This document shows, in pieces, positions 51,959 to 61,400 of a stretch of DNA of 64,000 nucleotides. Under the pieces are notes generated by a model. The model ran no database searches. It had not been told where the DNA came from and saw only the letters and a program-made list of their open reading frames with translations. The stretch's first letter is position 1. The number at the start of each line of letters is the position of its first letter. The stretch is taken from positions 33,529 to 97,528 of the forward strand of contig CADECW010000007.1 in NCBI GenBank assembly GCA_902825855.1, given 5' to 3'. Source of the DNA: an uncultured Rhodospirillales bacterium. GTDB lineage: Bacteria > Pseudomonadota > Alphaproteobacteria > Reyranellales > Reyranellaceae. The position numbers were made by a program, and so were the translations under genes.

Positions 51959-52725
51959 GCGAGCCGGTCCATACGATCATCGAAGCCACGGTGGCGCATC
52001 GCCGGCTGCGGCCGCGTAACAATGCCTTTCGCTATCGCGTCGCCTATCTCTGCCTCGGTCTGGACGCCCTGGAAAGCGCGGCAGGGAGCTGGCTGAAACT
52101 CGATCGTCGCGGCCTGGTGTCGTTCCGCCGCGCCGACCATGGCGGGCGCGATGGCTCGGACCTCGGTGTCTGGCTGCGCCGAATCCTGGCTGAGCGAGGG
52201 CTCGACGGGGTCTGCGACGGAGAGGTCGTGCTGATGACCCTGCCGCGCCTGCTGGGATACGTCTTCAATCCGGTGAGCTTCTGGTTCTGCCGCGACCGCG
52301 CGGGCGCACTCCGGGCCGTGCTGTGCGAGGTCAACAACACTTTCGGCGAAAGCCATTGCTATCTGGTCCACCACGACGACCGGCGCCCGATCGAGCCTGA
52401 CGCCTGGCTGGAGGGCCGCAAGGTCTTCCATGTCTCGCCCTTCCTGCCGGTCGAGGGAGGCTACCGGTTCCGCTTCCGTCTGGAGGACCGGCGGGCCCAC
52501 GTCGACGTGAACTACCACGACGCCGAGGGCCTGGTGCTGGCGACCTCGGTCGGGGGCCGGCGCGAGGCCCTGACCGATGCCAGCGTACGGCGGCGCTTCC
52601 TCGCCAACCCGACCATGACCCTGGCGGTCATCGTCCGAATCCACTTGCAGGCCTTGCATCTCATCTGCAAGCGGGCGAGATTTCACCGCAAGCCCGCTCC
52701 ACCGGCGGAGCTGGTGACGCGCTGA
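51955..52725 (+). CDS. DUF1365 protein
   Basis: A 256-residue protein of the DUF1365 family, recognised by F-R-Y-R-V-A-Y near the N-terminus, the Y-V-F-N-P-V-S-F-W-F-C motif, and E-V-N-N-T-F-G-E. It starts at GTG 51955, overlapping the oxidoreductase stop, and is 6 bases before cfa. Function is unproven; its constant pairing with the FAD oxidoreductase and Cfa points to lipid modification. No signal peptide or clear membrane helix is seen. Confidence 0.85.
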   Translation: MSEPVHTIIEATVAHRRLRPRNNAFRYRVAYLCLGLDALESAAGSWLKLDRRGLVSFRRADHGGRDGSDLGVWLRRILAERGLDGVCDGEVVLMTLPRLLGYVFNPVSFWFCRDRAGALRAVLCEVNNTFGESHCYLVHHDDRRPIEPDAWLEGRKVFHVSPFLPVEGGYRFRFRLEDRRAHVDVNYHDAEGLVLATSVGGRREALTDASVRRRFLANPTMTLAVIVRIHLQALHLICKRARFHRKPAPPAELVTR

Positions 52726-52731
52726 GACTGC

Positions 52732-53904
52732 ATGACGATTGCCTCCCGCTTTGTTCTGAAAGCTCTCGAACGCCTCTCCGTCGGGCGGGTTGCCCTTCAT
52801 CTCCCGGACGGAACGACACATCATTTCGGCCAAGGGGCCATCGGGCCCCAAGCCGAGTTGCACGTCAGGGACTGGCGCTTCTTCCGCCACGTCCTGCTCG
52901 ACGGCGATATCGGCTTCGCCGAAGCCTACATGGAAGGGTTGTGCGATTCGCCCGACCTTCCGGGCTTGATCGCACTTCTGGCGGAAAACGAGAGGTCGCT
53001 GGGCCGCATGGCCCATACCAATGCGCTGCACGATCTGGTGCTGAAAGCCCTCCACTGGCGACGCCGCAACTCGCGCCGCGGCTCGCGCAAGAACATCCAC
53101 GCCCATTACGATCTCGGCAACGACTTCTATCGGTTGTGGCTCGATCCGACGATGACGTACTCCTCGGCGCTTTTCGACGGCACCGACCACAAGCCGCTCG
53201 AAGCGGCGCAGAACGCCAAGTACGAGCGCATCCTCGAGCAGATCGGCGCCAAGCAGGGCGACAGTATCCTGGAGATCGGCTGCGGCTGGGGCGGTTTCGC
53301 CGAGACCGCGGCGCGCCGCGGCATGCGGGTCACCGGCGTCACGATCTCCCGGCAGCAGCTCGAGTATGCGCGCGAGCGGCTGGAGCGCGCAGGGCTCAGC
53401 GACCGGGTCGACCTCAGGTTCTGCGACTACCGCGACATGCAAGGCAGCTACGACCACATCGTTTCGATCGAGATGATCGAGGCGGTGGGCGAGCGTTACT
53501 GGCCCGACTACTTCGCCGCCCTGAAGCGGCATGTCGTGCCGGGCGGGTCGATCCTGGTGCAGGCGATCGTCATCGCCGACGATTTCTTCGAGAGCTACCG
53601 CCGTCACCCGGATTTCATACAGACCTATGTCTTCCCGGGCGGCATGCTGCTGTCGCCCACCAGCCTGCGCGAGCAGTGCAGATTGGCCGGCCTGAAGGTC
53701 GCCGAGCTTTACAGCTTCGGGCGGGATTACGCGCGCACCCTGGAGACCTGGCTGGGCCGTTTCGACCGGGTCGCCGACCAGGTGGCCAAAATGGGCTTCG
53801 ATGACCGCTTCCAGCGCATGTGGCGGTACTACCTCGCCTATTGCGCCGCCGGCTTCTCGACCGGCCGTACGGACGTTTTGCAGGCCCACTTCCGGCATAT
53901 ATAA
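52732..53904 (+). CDS. cfa: Cyclopropane-fatty-acyl-phospholipid synthase
   Basis: A 390-residue Cfa-type methyltransferase. The conserved A-H-Y-D-L-G-N-D-F-Y block is at 124-133, M-T-Y-S-S-A at 141-146, and SAM motif I L-E-I-G-C-G-W-G-G-F-A at 180-190. It adds a methylene group from SAM across a double bond in membrane phospholipid acyl chains, acting on the inner face of the inner membrane. It is the third gene of the operon, followed by an MFS transporter. Confidence 0.9.
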   Translation: MTIASRFVLKALERLSVGRVALHLPDGTTHHFGQGAIGPQAELHVRDWRFFRHVLLDGDIGFAEAYMEGLCDSPDLPGLIALLAENERSLGRMAHTNALHDLVLKALHWRRRNSRRGSRKNIHAHYDLGNDFYRLWLDPTMTYSSALFDGTDHKPLEAAQNAKYERILEQIGAKQGDSILEIGCGWGGFAETAARRGMRVTGVTISRQQLEYARERLERAGLSDRVDLRFCDYRDMQGSYDHIVSIEMIEAVGERYWPDYFAALKRHVVPGGSILVQAIVIADDFFESYRRHPDFIQTYVFPGGMLLSPTSLREQCRLAGLKVAELYSFGRDYARTLETWLGRFDRVADQVAKMGFDDRFQRMWRYYLAYCAAGFSTGRTDVLQAHFRHI

Positions 53905-53955
53905 CTGTCACCAAGCAAAGGCGCTGAAAGCGGCGCGAACAGGAAGGCAATTCGC

Positions 53956-55416
53956 GTGCATGCGCCTATGACCAGGACCGGATCGGCCGCCGCGTCCGTA
54001 CGACTCACATTCGGCCGTCTGATAGCCTACTCCACCAACCAGTTGCCGCTGAACATGGCGGCCCTGCCGGTCGTACTGAACGTCAGCCATTTCTACGGCG
54101 AGGTCCTCAAGGTGCCGCTCGGCATCATGGGCCTGATCTTCATCGCCGCGCGCGTCATCGACGCCATCCAGGATCCCGTCATAGGTCTGATCAGCGACAA
54201 GTTCACCCATCGTGGCCCACGCGGACGCCTTACCTTCGTGGCGCTGATGCTGCCGCTGATGATCGGCGGCTTCTACATGCTGTTCCATCCGCCCGAGGCG
54301 CTGTTCGTTCAGGAGACGCTGCTCGCCCTCTGGCTGTTCGTGGCGCTGTTCATCGTCCATCTCGGCTATGCCGGCGTATCGATCAGCTATCATGCGCACG
54401 GCGCCGAACTCAGCGACGACTACAACGAGCGCACGCGCATCACGGTCGGCCGCGAGGTATTCGGCCTGATGGGCATGACGCTCGCCGTCGTGCTGCCGAC
54501 CATATTCACCGCCAAGTTCGGCGACCATGCCGGCTACGTCTACATGGGCCTGATCTTCATTCCGGTCGCGCTGGCCTTCGCACTGCCGACGCTGCTCTGG
54601 TCGCCGCCCTCGGTGCATCCGCCGGTCGTGCGCGAGAATCCGGAGATCCACGTCCGCTATTTCCGCGACTGGCTGGTCAGCCTGGCGCCCTCCCTGGCGC
54701 GGCCGACGCGCAACATGGAACACAGCACTTCGCTCAAGGCGCTCGTGCCGTTCTTCGCGCCGATGAAGAACCGGCTTTTCCGCCGACTGCTGCTGGTCTT
54801 CATCATCAACGGCTCGGCCCTGGGCGTCGCCGTGTCGGTGATGCTGTTCTACGTCGAGCATGTGCTGAAAGGGAACAAGACGCAGGCCGGCATCATCCTC
54901 CTGGTCTACTTCGGCGCCGCCGCCTTGAGCGTGCCGATGTGGCTGATGCTGTCGCGGCGCTACACCAAGACCGTGGCGTGGTTCTTCGCCATGGTGATGA
55001 CGGTAATCGCCATGTCGCTTGCCGTCTTCCTCGGCGCCGGCGATTTTGCCCTGTTCCTGCCCATCGCCGTCATCACCGGGCTCGGCATCGGCGCCGACTA
55101 CGGCCTGCCGCCGTCGGTGCTGGCCGACATCATCAACTCTCCTGAAGGCAAGGACACACAGGGGGATACCGGCGCCTATTTCGGCCTGTGGGCGCTCTCT
55201 ACCAAGCTCGCCACCGCGATCGGCGCCGCAGGCTCGCTGCCCGTGGCGGCTCTCCTGGGCTTCAACCCCAGCCGCGGTCAATACGACAGTACGGCGTTGG
55301 TCTTCGTCTACATCGCCCTGCCAGTGGCCATCAAGATCGCAGCAGCGCTATTGATCTGGTTCATCCGCATCGAAGCCGAACGCGGCTCGGTGCGCGACGA
55401 GCTGGCGAGAGGCTGA
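53956..55416 (+). CDS. GPH-family MFS symporter
   Basis: A 486-residue membrane protein with about 12 helices, of the glycoside-pentoside-hexuronide:cation (MelB-like) branch: R-V-I-D-A-I-Q-D-P-V-I-G-L-I-S-D in the first part is the family hallmark with the acidic cation site. AGGAAGG about eight bases before GTG 53956 supports that start over ATG 53968. It closes the oxidoreductase/DUF1365/cfa set, and similar MFS genes accompany those genes in other alphaproteobacteria. Substrate unknown; a lipid or sugar is possible. Confidence 0.82.
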   Translation: MHAPMTRTGSAAASVRLTFGRLIAYSTNQLPLNMAALPVVLNVSHFYGEVLKVPLGIMGLIFIAARVIDAIQDPVIGLISDKFTHRGPRGRLTFVALMLPLMIGGFYMLFHPPEALFVQETLLALWLFVALFIVHLGYAGVSISYHAHGAELSDDYNERTRITVGREVFGLMGMTLAVVLPTIFTAKFGDHAGYVYMGLIFIPVALAFALPTLLWSPPSVHPPVVRENPEIHVRYFRDWLVSLAPSLARPTRNMEHSTSLKALVPFFAPMKNRLFRRLLLVFIINGSALGVAVSVMLFYVEHVLKGNKTQAGIILLVYFGAAALSVPMWLMLSRRYTKTVAWFFAMVMTVIAMSLAVFLGAGDFALFLPIAVITGLGIGADYGLPPSVLADIINSPEGKDTQGDTGAYFGLWALSTKLATAIGAAGSLPVAALLGFNPSRGQYDSTALVFVYIALPVAIKIAAALLIWFIRIEAERGSVRDELARG

Positions 55417-55446
55417 CCGGGAGCGCGAGCGCCAGCCCGCGCTTCC

Positions 55447-56526
55447 CTAAGACAGGAAGCCCAGCTTCTGCGGCTGCCGCAGGCCGAAGTCGCGCAGCTG
55501 CCCCCAGCAGCCTTGCGCGACCGTCGCGAAGACGCTGCGGAAATCGACGGTGTGCTTGAGGTCGTCGTCGGCAAGGTTCGATAGAGACGGATAGGCACCG
55601 TGCAGGCCGCCCTTCACGCCGCCGCCCATCACGAACAACGGAGCGGCGGTGCCGTGGTCGGTGCCGCCGCTGGCGTTCTGGCGGACGCGGCGCCCGAACT
55701 CCGAGTAGGTCATCACCACCACGTCGTTCCACAGGTTGGCGGCGATCAGGTTCTTGCGCAGCGTTGCGAGATTGCTGGCCAGGAATCCCAGCAGACGTTC
55801 GTGCGGCTGCACCTGGTTGGCATGGGTATCGAAGCCGCCCAGCGCCGCCTTGACCGCCACGACGGGCACGCGCGCCGTGATGACGCGCGTGGCGACATCG
55901 AGCTGGCGACCGAGCAGCACTTCCTGCGGATAGGCCTCCTTGGGCGCTGCGGCGTCGCGCAATTTTTCGGCCAGGCCCTTGGCCGCGGCGTTGATCTCCC
56001 GGCGCACCGCCAGCAGATGGCGCAGCGCCGTGTTGCCGCCGTCCTCCATGCCGCCGGTGTTCCGGAGCGCGTGCGCCTGGCGCACGAAGTTCTCCGCGTC
56101 CTGCATGACGATGGTGCGCAGCTCGGTGCCCGTGCTGGGCAGCGCATTCGTGTCGACGACAATGCTGTCCACCCCCGCGCCCTGGGGCAGCGTCACACCC
56201 TTGAAGGCCTGGGCGATCCAGCCCTCGCTCAGGGTCTGGTTCGAGGCCGACGCCGTGTCCCAGATCTCGATCGAGCGGAAATGCGATCGGTTGGGATAGG
56301 GGTAGCCGACGCCCTGCACGATCGCGAAGTCGCCCGCCTTCCACGATTCCATGAGGGGCTCGAGCTTGCCGTGCAATCCGACGTTCTCGTCGAGCTGGAT
56401 CGTATGGTCGCGCGCCACGCCGATGCCGGGGCGCAATTCGCGATACTTCGGATCGGCATAGGGAATGACGGTGTTCAACCCGTCGTTGCCACCCTTCAGT
56501 TCGATCAGCAGGAGGATGCGGCCCAT
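55447..56526 (-). CDS. DUF1501 protein (secreted sulfatase-like fold)
   Basis: A 359-residue protein of the DUF1501 family. The metal-binding pattern E-L-K-G-G-N-D-G-L-N-T is at 9-19, and the C-terminal T-Y-S-E-F-G-R-R-V-R-Q-N-A-S-G-G-T-D-H-G block holds the conserved R and H. Family members normally have a Tat signal; none is visible here, so it may be exported with its DUF1800 partner. It follows the DUF1800 gene by seven bases. Substrate unknown. Confidence 0.82.
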   Translation of the reverse strand: MGRILLLIELKGGNDGLNTVIPYADPKYRELRPGIGVARDHTIQLDENVGLHGKLEPLMESWKAGDFAIVQGVGYPYPNRSHFRSIEIWDTASASNQTLSEGWIAQAFKGVTLPQGAGVDSIVVDTNALPSTGTELRTIVMQDAENFVRQAHALRNTGGMEDGGNTALRHLLAVRREINAAAKGLAEKLRDAAAPKEAYPQEVLLGRQLDVATRVITARVPVVAVKAALGGFDTHANQVQPHERLLGFLASNLATLRKNLIAANLWNDVVVMTYSEFGRRVRQNASGGTDHGTAAPLFVMGGGVKGGLHGAYPSLSNLADDDLKHTVDFRSVFATVAQGCWGQLRDFGLRQPQKLGFLS

Positions 56527-56533
56527 GGCGCCC

Positions 56534-58108
56534 TCACTTCAGCTGGTATGCGGTGTCGAGCAACGCCGCCGCCACGGTGGCGCCAGGAGTAGGCAATGGG
56601 TCGACCGTATCGATCGGCGAGCGCGGCAGCAGCGTGCGCAACAAGGTCGCGGAGTCGACGCCCGCCAGCGAAGGGCCGAGCTTCGCCTCGTGGCCGGCAA
56701 AGCGCAGGCTGCGCCCCTCGATCGGCCGCGCCTCGCCCATCTGCATGGCGCCATCGTCCGACCGCATCGCCAGCTGCTCGCGGCGCTCGAGGCGCCGGTT
56801 GCCCGGGCTCGACATCATCGCCCCCTCCATCGAGGCGACGGTGGTCGCCTCGACCATGCGGCGCAGGAACTGCTGTCGCAGCAGCAGCGTGTAGGTGCTG
56901 ATCCAGCTCTCGCCACCCGGCCAGCCTTTGACGTTGGGCGGATCGAACGGAATCTGACCCAGGCCCTCCATCATGCGCACGAGCTGGGTCTTCTCCGGCA
57001 CCGGCAGGCCGAGCAGATGGACGGTGCCCACGATCAATTCGACTGGCGACTTGATCAGCGCGCCGCGGTTTGCCGGGTCGCGGAACTGCGCCGACAGCAG
57101 GATCGCGCGCATCAAGGGCTTGATCTCGTAGTTTGCGCGGAAGCCTGCCGCCAGCTTCTTGACCTCGGTCGGATCGGGGTTCAGCGACACGAACTCGCGC
57201 CACAGTTTCTCGACGATCGTCTCGGCCGTGCGCGGATTCTTCAGCAGGATCGCGATGATGGCATCGCCGTCGAAGCGACCGGTCTGGCCTAGAAAGGTCT
57301 TCTCGCCACCGTCATGCTCACCGTCGCGCGTCCTCAAGTGGCCGGTCTGGCGGTCGACCGTCCAGCCGGTGAAGGCGCGCGCAGCGGCTTTGATGTCGGC
57401 CTCGCTGTAATGGCCCTCGCCCAGGGTGAAAAGCTCCAGAAGCTCGCGGGCAAAATTCTCGTTGGGCCGGCGTGCCACGCTGCGCATGCCGTCGAGATAG
57501 ATCAGCATCGCCGGATCGCGCGCCACTTCCTTGAGGAGCGTGGCGAAGTTGCCCAGTGCCTCGCGGCGGAACAAGGCGTTCTGACGGAACAGCGACGGCG
57601 GGAACCGCACTTTCAGCAACGACGAAGTGAAGTGGCCGTGCCAGAACAGCACCATACGCTCGGTGAGCGGCTGGTCGGTGGCCAGCATCTCCTCGATCCA
57701 CCAGTTGCGCAGCTCGCGGCCCTGCGTGCGCAACGGCCGTTCGGACTGCAACGGCTTGCCGTCGTCACCGGTCTTGTTCTTCGCCTCGGCGGCCTCGGCT
57801 CGCGCGACCTGCATCTGGCGCTGCAGCTCGGCAGGCCCCTCGTTCACCCAGTCCGGCGGCGAGGTGAGCGCGTCGCGGCGCACGCGGGCGAGCAGCCGGT
57901 CGACGGTGGCGACATAGTCCTCGTTCTCGAGTGCGCGAATCTCCGCCGGCGTGGCGCCGAAGGAAGTGCGCGACAGGAGATGCCGCGCCTCGTCGAAGCC
58001 CATCGTCGCGCCGGCATGGACCGGGCGCGGTGGCCACAGGCTGGCGGACAGTGCCGCCGCACCCGCTGTCCGGACCACGAACCCTCGCCGACCGATTGGC
58101 GCGACCAT
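56534..58108 (-). CDS. DUF1800 protein, Tat-exported
   Basis: A 524-residue DUF1800 protein. A twin-arginine start (G-R-R-G-F-V at about 7-12) is followed by a hydrophobic stretch ending near VHAG around residue 32. The conserved H-L-L-S-R-T-S-F-G-A-T follows at about 43-53. It pairs with DUF1501 in almost all genomes; the two are thought to act together in the periplasm on an unknown polymer or lipid. It sits in the same strand run as an ECF sigma/anti-sigma/sensor set, which may control it. Confidence 0.82.
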   Translation of the reverse strand: MVAPIGRRGFVVRTAGAAALSASLWPPRPVHAGATMGFDEARHLLSRTSFGATPAEIRALENEDYVATVDRLLARVRRDALTSPPDWVNEGPAELQRQMQVARAEAAEAKNKTGDDGKPLQSERPLRTQGRELRNWWIEEMLATDQPLTERMVLFWHGHFTSSLLKVRFPPSLFRQNALFRREALGNFATLLKEVARDPAMLIYLDGMRSVARRPNENFARELLELFTLGEGHYSEADIKAAARAFTGWTVDRQTGHLRTRDGEHDGGEKTFLGQTGRFDGDAIIAILLKNPRTAETIVEKLWREFVSLNPDPTEVKKLAAGFRANYEIKPLMRAILLSAQFRDPANRGALIKSPVELIVGTVHLLGLPVPEKTQLVRMMEGLGQIPFDPPNVKGWPGGESWISTYTLLLRQQFLRRMVEATTVASMEGAMMSSPGNRRLERREQLAMRSDDGAMQMGEARPIEGRSLRFAGHEAKLGPSLAGVDSATLLRTLLPRSPIDTVDPLPTPGATVAAALLDTAYQLK

Positions 58109-58118
58109 GGCAAGTCTC

Positions 58119-58634
58119 CTACTGGGACGGACGCGGAGGCGGTGGCGGCCCTCCCGGAGGGCGCGACCACGGGCTGCTCAGGAGGCGATCGACCAGGATC
58201 TGGTGCATCTTCACGCGCTGCTCGGGATTGAGCTGAGCCTCGAGCTGGACCAGCGCACGCAACGTTTCCTTCTGCTGGTCGGCGCGCAGGTCTCCGAGCT
58301 TGTCGATCAGCGGGTCGAGGCGCGACTGATCGAGGGGAATCCGACGGTATTCGGCGACGATCTGCTCACGCAGACGCTGCATGTCACGCGACCGATCTCT
58401 GCGCACCTGCGCATGCTGCTCGAACACGCCGCTCAACTCCTGACGCTGGCCTGGCGCGAGGTTGAGATCCCCGGCCACCGTCTCCAGGGCGCTCAGCCGG
58501 CCACCCGGCGGCGGCGGCGGCATGCGCTGATCGAACGTCGCGGGCGCGATCCAGCCGCGGAAGACGAAGCCCGCGACGAAGAACGCGTTCAGCAACAGCG
58601 ACAGGGCCAGTGCCACCGTGATCAGGCGCGGCAT
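58119..58634 (-). CDS. Periplasmic sensor-like protein (CnrX/Spy-type helices)
   Basis: A 171-residue protein with an N-terminal hydrophobic helix (about 5-27). A mostly helical region with repeated L-x-x-x-Q and R-x-x-x-R patterns follows (about 55-150), ending in a proline-rich tail. This resembles the heavy-metal resistance/Spy/CnrX-like group (periplasmic four-helix hairpin). It lacks a clear histidine/methionine metal site. It follows the anti-sigma-like gene by one base and precedes DUF1800 by ten, so it belongs to the same operon and may report envelope signals. Confidence 0.65.
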   Translation of the reverse strand: MPRLITVALALSLLLNAFFVAGFVFRGWIAPATFDQRMPPPPPGGRLSALETVAGDLNLAPGQRQELSGVFEQHAQVRRDRSRDMQRLREQIVAEYRRIPLDQSRLDPLIDKLGDLRADQQKETLRALVQLEAQLNPEQRVKMHQILVDRLLSSPWSRPPGGPPPPPRPSQ

Positions 58635-58635
58635 G

Positions 58636-59136
58636 TCAGATGCCGTCCGAGACCAGGAATTCGGTAAGCTCGTTCGATGTGTAGCTCTGCGTCGTGGCGT
58701 AGCGCTCCTGGGCCATCGATTCGCCGAGGCCACCGCCGAGCATGAAGCCGCCGATCGCCACGATCACCGCGGCGGTCAATGTCACCAGGCGCGGCAGCGC
58801 AAACCGGCGGTTCTTGGCGAACAGCCAGTCGAGCAGCCCGACGCGTGGCGCCCGCCGCTCGACCGCGAAGCCGACCAATGCCTTGGCCCGCACCTCCAGG
58901 CGCTCCGGCGCCGCCGGCAGCGGCATGCCCAGCACCTCCGACAACTCGAGCGCAGCGCGCCGCATCTCTGGGTTGGCAGCCACGGCGGCCTCGATGCGCG
59001 CCGCATCCCCCTCCGACAGGCGGCCTTCCAGCCAGGCGGCAAAATCGAGGTCCGACACGGGACCCGTCGCTGGGCGATCCGTGACGAGGCTGCGCCACAG
59101 CTCCCTGTCGCTCTGGGTAGGACGTTCGGTACTCAT
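58636..59136 (-). CDS. Membrane anti-sigma factor-like protein
   Basis: A 166-residue protein: a cytoplasmic N-terminal helical part (about 1-105, including F-A-A-W-L-E-G-R-L-S-E-G-D-A-A-R-I-E like anti-sigma N-termini), one transmembrane helix at about 114-136, and a short periplasmic tail. No zinc-binding H-x3-C-x2-C motif is present. It lies 61 bases after the ECF sigma gene on the same strand. Such position and topology argue for an anti-sigma factor; the sequence alone is not conclusive. Confidence 0.65.
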   Translation of the reverse strand: MSTERPTQSDRELWRSLVTDRPATGPVSDLDFAAWLEGRLSEGDAARIEAAVAANPEMRRAALELSEVLGMPLPAAPERLEVRAKALVGFAVERRAPRVGLLDWLFAKNRRFALPRLVTLTAAVIVAIGGFMLGGGLGESMAQERYATTQSYTSNELTEFLVSDGI

Positions 59137-59197
59137 GATGTTCTCCTGCTGCAGATTACGTCAGAAACCCGGCCGGCATCCCCTGAAAATGGTGTGT

Positions 59198-59743
59198 CTA
59201 CTGAGGTTCTTTCTGGAAATGTGCCCGTAACCGCAGCAACGCCTTGTGGTGGGTGCTGCGAACGGTCTGGGCGTCGATTTTCAGAAGTTGTGCGACTTCC
59301 GACACGTCTTTCTCCTCGTCATACAGGCATTTCAACACCAGCATCTGGCGATCGGTCAAAAGCCCCTGAGGTATCTTGAGTTTCTCCACATGGCGATCTT
59401 CGACTCCCAGGTTGGCCTCGGGAACGTCATCCAGCGGCGTGGTGGCCTGCCGCCGCCGCCGGGCGTGATCCACGGCGGCCGACCGGGCGACCACGGCAAG
59501 CCAGGTCGACAGGCCGGCTCGTGCCGGATCGTAGGTTTTCAACAGACGATAGTCATTGGCACAGAGACGTACGAACACATCCTGCGCGGCATCCATCACG
59601 TCTTCTTCGCTCAGCCGGTATGAAGCGAGCGTGCGGCGCACGACGGCATTGATCAGGGGGGCGGCCGCGGTGACAAAGCCGTCCCACGCACGCTTGTTGC
59701 CCGTCAGAAGCGTCCGCAGGTCGATCTGGTTGAGTTCCGCCAC
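59198..59743 (-). CDS. ECF-type RNA polymerase sigma factor
   Basis: A 181-residue sigma factor with region 2 (about 20-90, including D-A-A-Q-D-V-F-V-R-L and the R-A-G-L-S-T-W-L-A-V-V-A-R segment) and region 4 (about 128-176, with a helix-turn-helix near V-S-E-V-A-Q-L-L-K-I-D-A-Q-T-V). It probably directs RNA polymerase to its own operon: anti-sigma-like, sensor, DUF1800 and DUF1501 follow on the same strand. It is divergent from the gamma-glutamyltransferase gene. Confidence 0.88.
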   Translation of the reverse strand: MAELNQIDLRTLLTGNKRAWDGFVTAAAPLINAVVRRTLASYRLSEEDVMDAAQDVFVRLCANDYRLLKTYDPARAGLSTWLAVVARSAAVDHARRRRQATTPLDDVPEANLGVEDRHVEKLKIPQGLLTDRQMLVLKCLYDEEKDVSEVAQLLKIDAQTVRSTHHKALLRLRAHFQKEPQ

Positions 59744-59843
59744 GCCCGCGTTCTTTCTCGGCCCGTCCGCCCTGCAGTGTAACAGGGTTTGTGGCTAAAT
59801 CAGGCCCCGCTACAGTCCGGCCCGCAATCGTAAGGGAGCATGG

Positions 59844-61400
59844 ATGAGCGAGTCGCTGACCAAGCAATGGAAAGTCACCAAGCAGCCGGTGCGCGGCAAG
59901 GGCGTCGTCGTTGCGCAGAACTGCAAGGCGGCCGAGGTCGGGGCGGAGATTTTGCGCAAGGGCGGCAACGCCATCGATGCCGCCGTCGCCACCGGCATGG
60001 CGATCGGCGCGCTCGAGCCGTGGATGAGCGGCATCGGCGGCGTCGGCTTCATGACGATCTGGAGCGCCAAGGAGCAACGCGCCTGGACGATCGACTACGG
60101 GCCGATTTCGGCCAGGAAGCTCGACCCCTCGAACTACAAGATCGTCGGCCCCGGCCCTGCGAACCCCTTTGCGTGGCCCGACATCCTCGAGCAGAGGAAC
60201 GAGGTGGGTTACCACTCGATCGCCGTGCCGGGCATGGTCGCGGGCCTCGCCAAGGCGCTTGAACGTTTCGGCAGCCTCAAATGGCAGGACGTGATGGCGC
60301 CGGGCACCGCGCTCGCCAAGCGCGGCATGGAGCTCGACTGGTACATGCAGGTGATGATCGCCAACGGAGCGGAGCACCTGTCGAAGTTCCCCGCCTCCAA
60401 GGCCAGCTACCTGCCCGACAGCGGCCGCGTGCCGACACTCGATTGGCAAGCCAACGTGCGTCACCTCAAGCTGGGCAATCTCGGTGAGACCTACCAGCGC
60501 CTGAGCGACGGCGGCCCGCGCGAATACTACGAGGGCGCGCTGGCACGCGACATCGCAGCCGACCTGCAGGCCGGCGGCTCGGCCATCTCCTACGACGACC
60601 TCGCGGCCTACGAGGCGCGTATCGTTGAACCGCTGTCGTTCGAGCATGGCGGCGCCACGATCAACGTCGCCGGCGGCCTCACCGCCGGTCCGACGCTCCG
60701 CCGCACTGTCGAGCTGGCGGGTACCGGCACCCGAGGCAAGGGCGCCCCGGACGCCGACTTCTTCGTCGCCATCGCCCAAGGCATGCATCAGGCTTACGAG
60801 GAGCGGTTGAAGAAGATGGGCGACAAGCCCACCAACACCTGCACCACCCATTTCTGCGCCGCCGATTCACAAGGCAACATGGTGGCGCTGACCCAGACCT
60901 TGATGTCTTTGTTCGGCTCGTGCGTGATGCTGCCCAGGACAGGCATCACCATGAACAACGGCATGCTGTGGTTCGATCCCGAGCCCAACCGGCCGAATTC
61001 GATCGCACCCGGCAAGCGGCCGTTGTGCAACATCTGCCCCGTGGTGGTGACCCGGGACGGCAAGCCGTGGTTCTGCATCGGCGCGTCGGGCGGCCGGCGC
61101 ATCGTGCCGGCGGTGACACAGCTGTCGCTGATGCTGATCGATCGCGGCATGGACGTCGAGGCGGCGTTCCATCAGCCGCGCATCGACGTCTCCGGTGTCG
61201 GTCCGATCCGCGTCAACCGCGAACTGCCCGACGCGGTGAAGAAGGCGATTGCGGGCAAGCTGCCGATCGTCGAAGTTGGCAACCAGGTTTCGCCACTCGG
61301 CTTTGCCAACCCGTCCTGCATCGTGCGCAACCCTGCGAGCGGAGAGCTGACCGGCATGAACGAAGTGATGTCGCCATGGGCTGGCGGCGCAGCGCAGTAG
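59844..61400 (+). CDS. Gamma-glutamyltransferase-family protein
   Basis: A 518-residue Ntn-hydrolase of the GGT family. The self-cleaving threonine should be T334 in C-T-T-H-F-C-A-A-D-S-Q-G-N, where the large and small subunits separate. A G-G-N-A-I-D-A-A-V-A-T near 40-50 and G-I-G-G-V-G-F are family landmarks. No signal peptide is seen, unlike E. coli Ggt, so a cytoplasmic role is possible; the family also includes acylases. AAGGGAG before the ATG supports the start. Its 3-prime end overlaps the next gene by 25 bases. Confidence 0.85.
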   Translation: MSESLTKQWKVTKQPVRGKGVVVAQNCKAAEVGAEILRKGGNAIDAAVATGMAIGALEPWMSGIGGVGFMTIWSAKEQRAWTIDYGPISARKLDPSNYKIVGPGPANPFAWPDILEQRNEVGYHSIAVPGMVAGLAKALERFGSLKWQDVMAPGTALAKRGMELDWYMQVMIANGAEHLSKFPASKASYLPDSGRVPTLDWQANVRHLKLGNLGETYQRLSDGGPREYYEGALARDIAADLQAGGSAISYDDLAAYEARIVEPLSFEHGGATINVAGGLTAGPTLRRTVELAGTGTRGKGAPDADFFVAIAQGMHQAYEERLKKMGDKPTNTCTTHFCAADSQGNMVALTQTLMSLFGSCVMLPRTGITMNNGMLWFDPEPNRPNSIAPGKRPLCNICPVVVTRDGKPWFCIGASGGRRIVPAVTQLSLMLIDRGMDVEAAFHQPRIDVSGVGPIRVNRELPDAVKKAIAGKLPIVEVGNQVSPLGFANPSCIVRNPASGELTGMNEVMSPWAGGAAQ

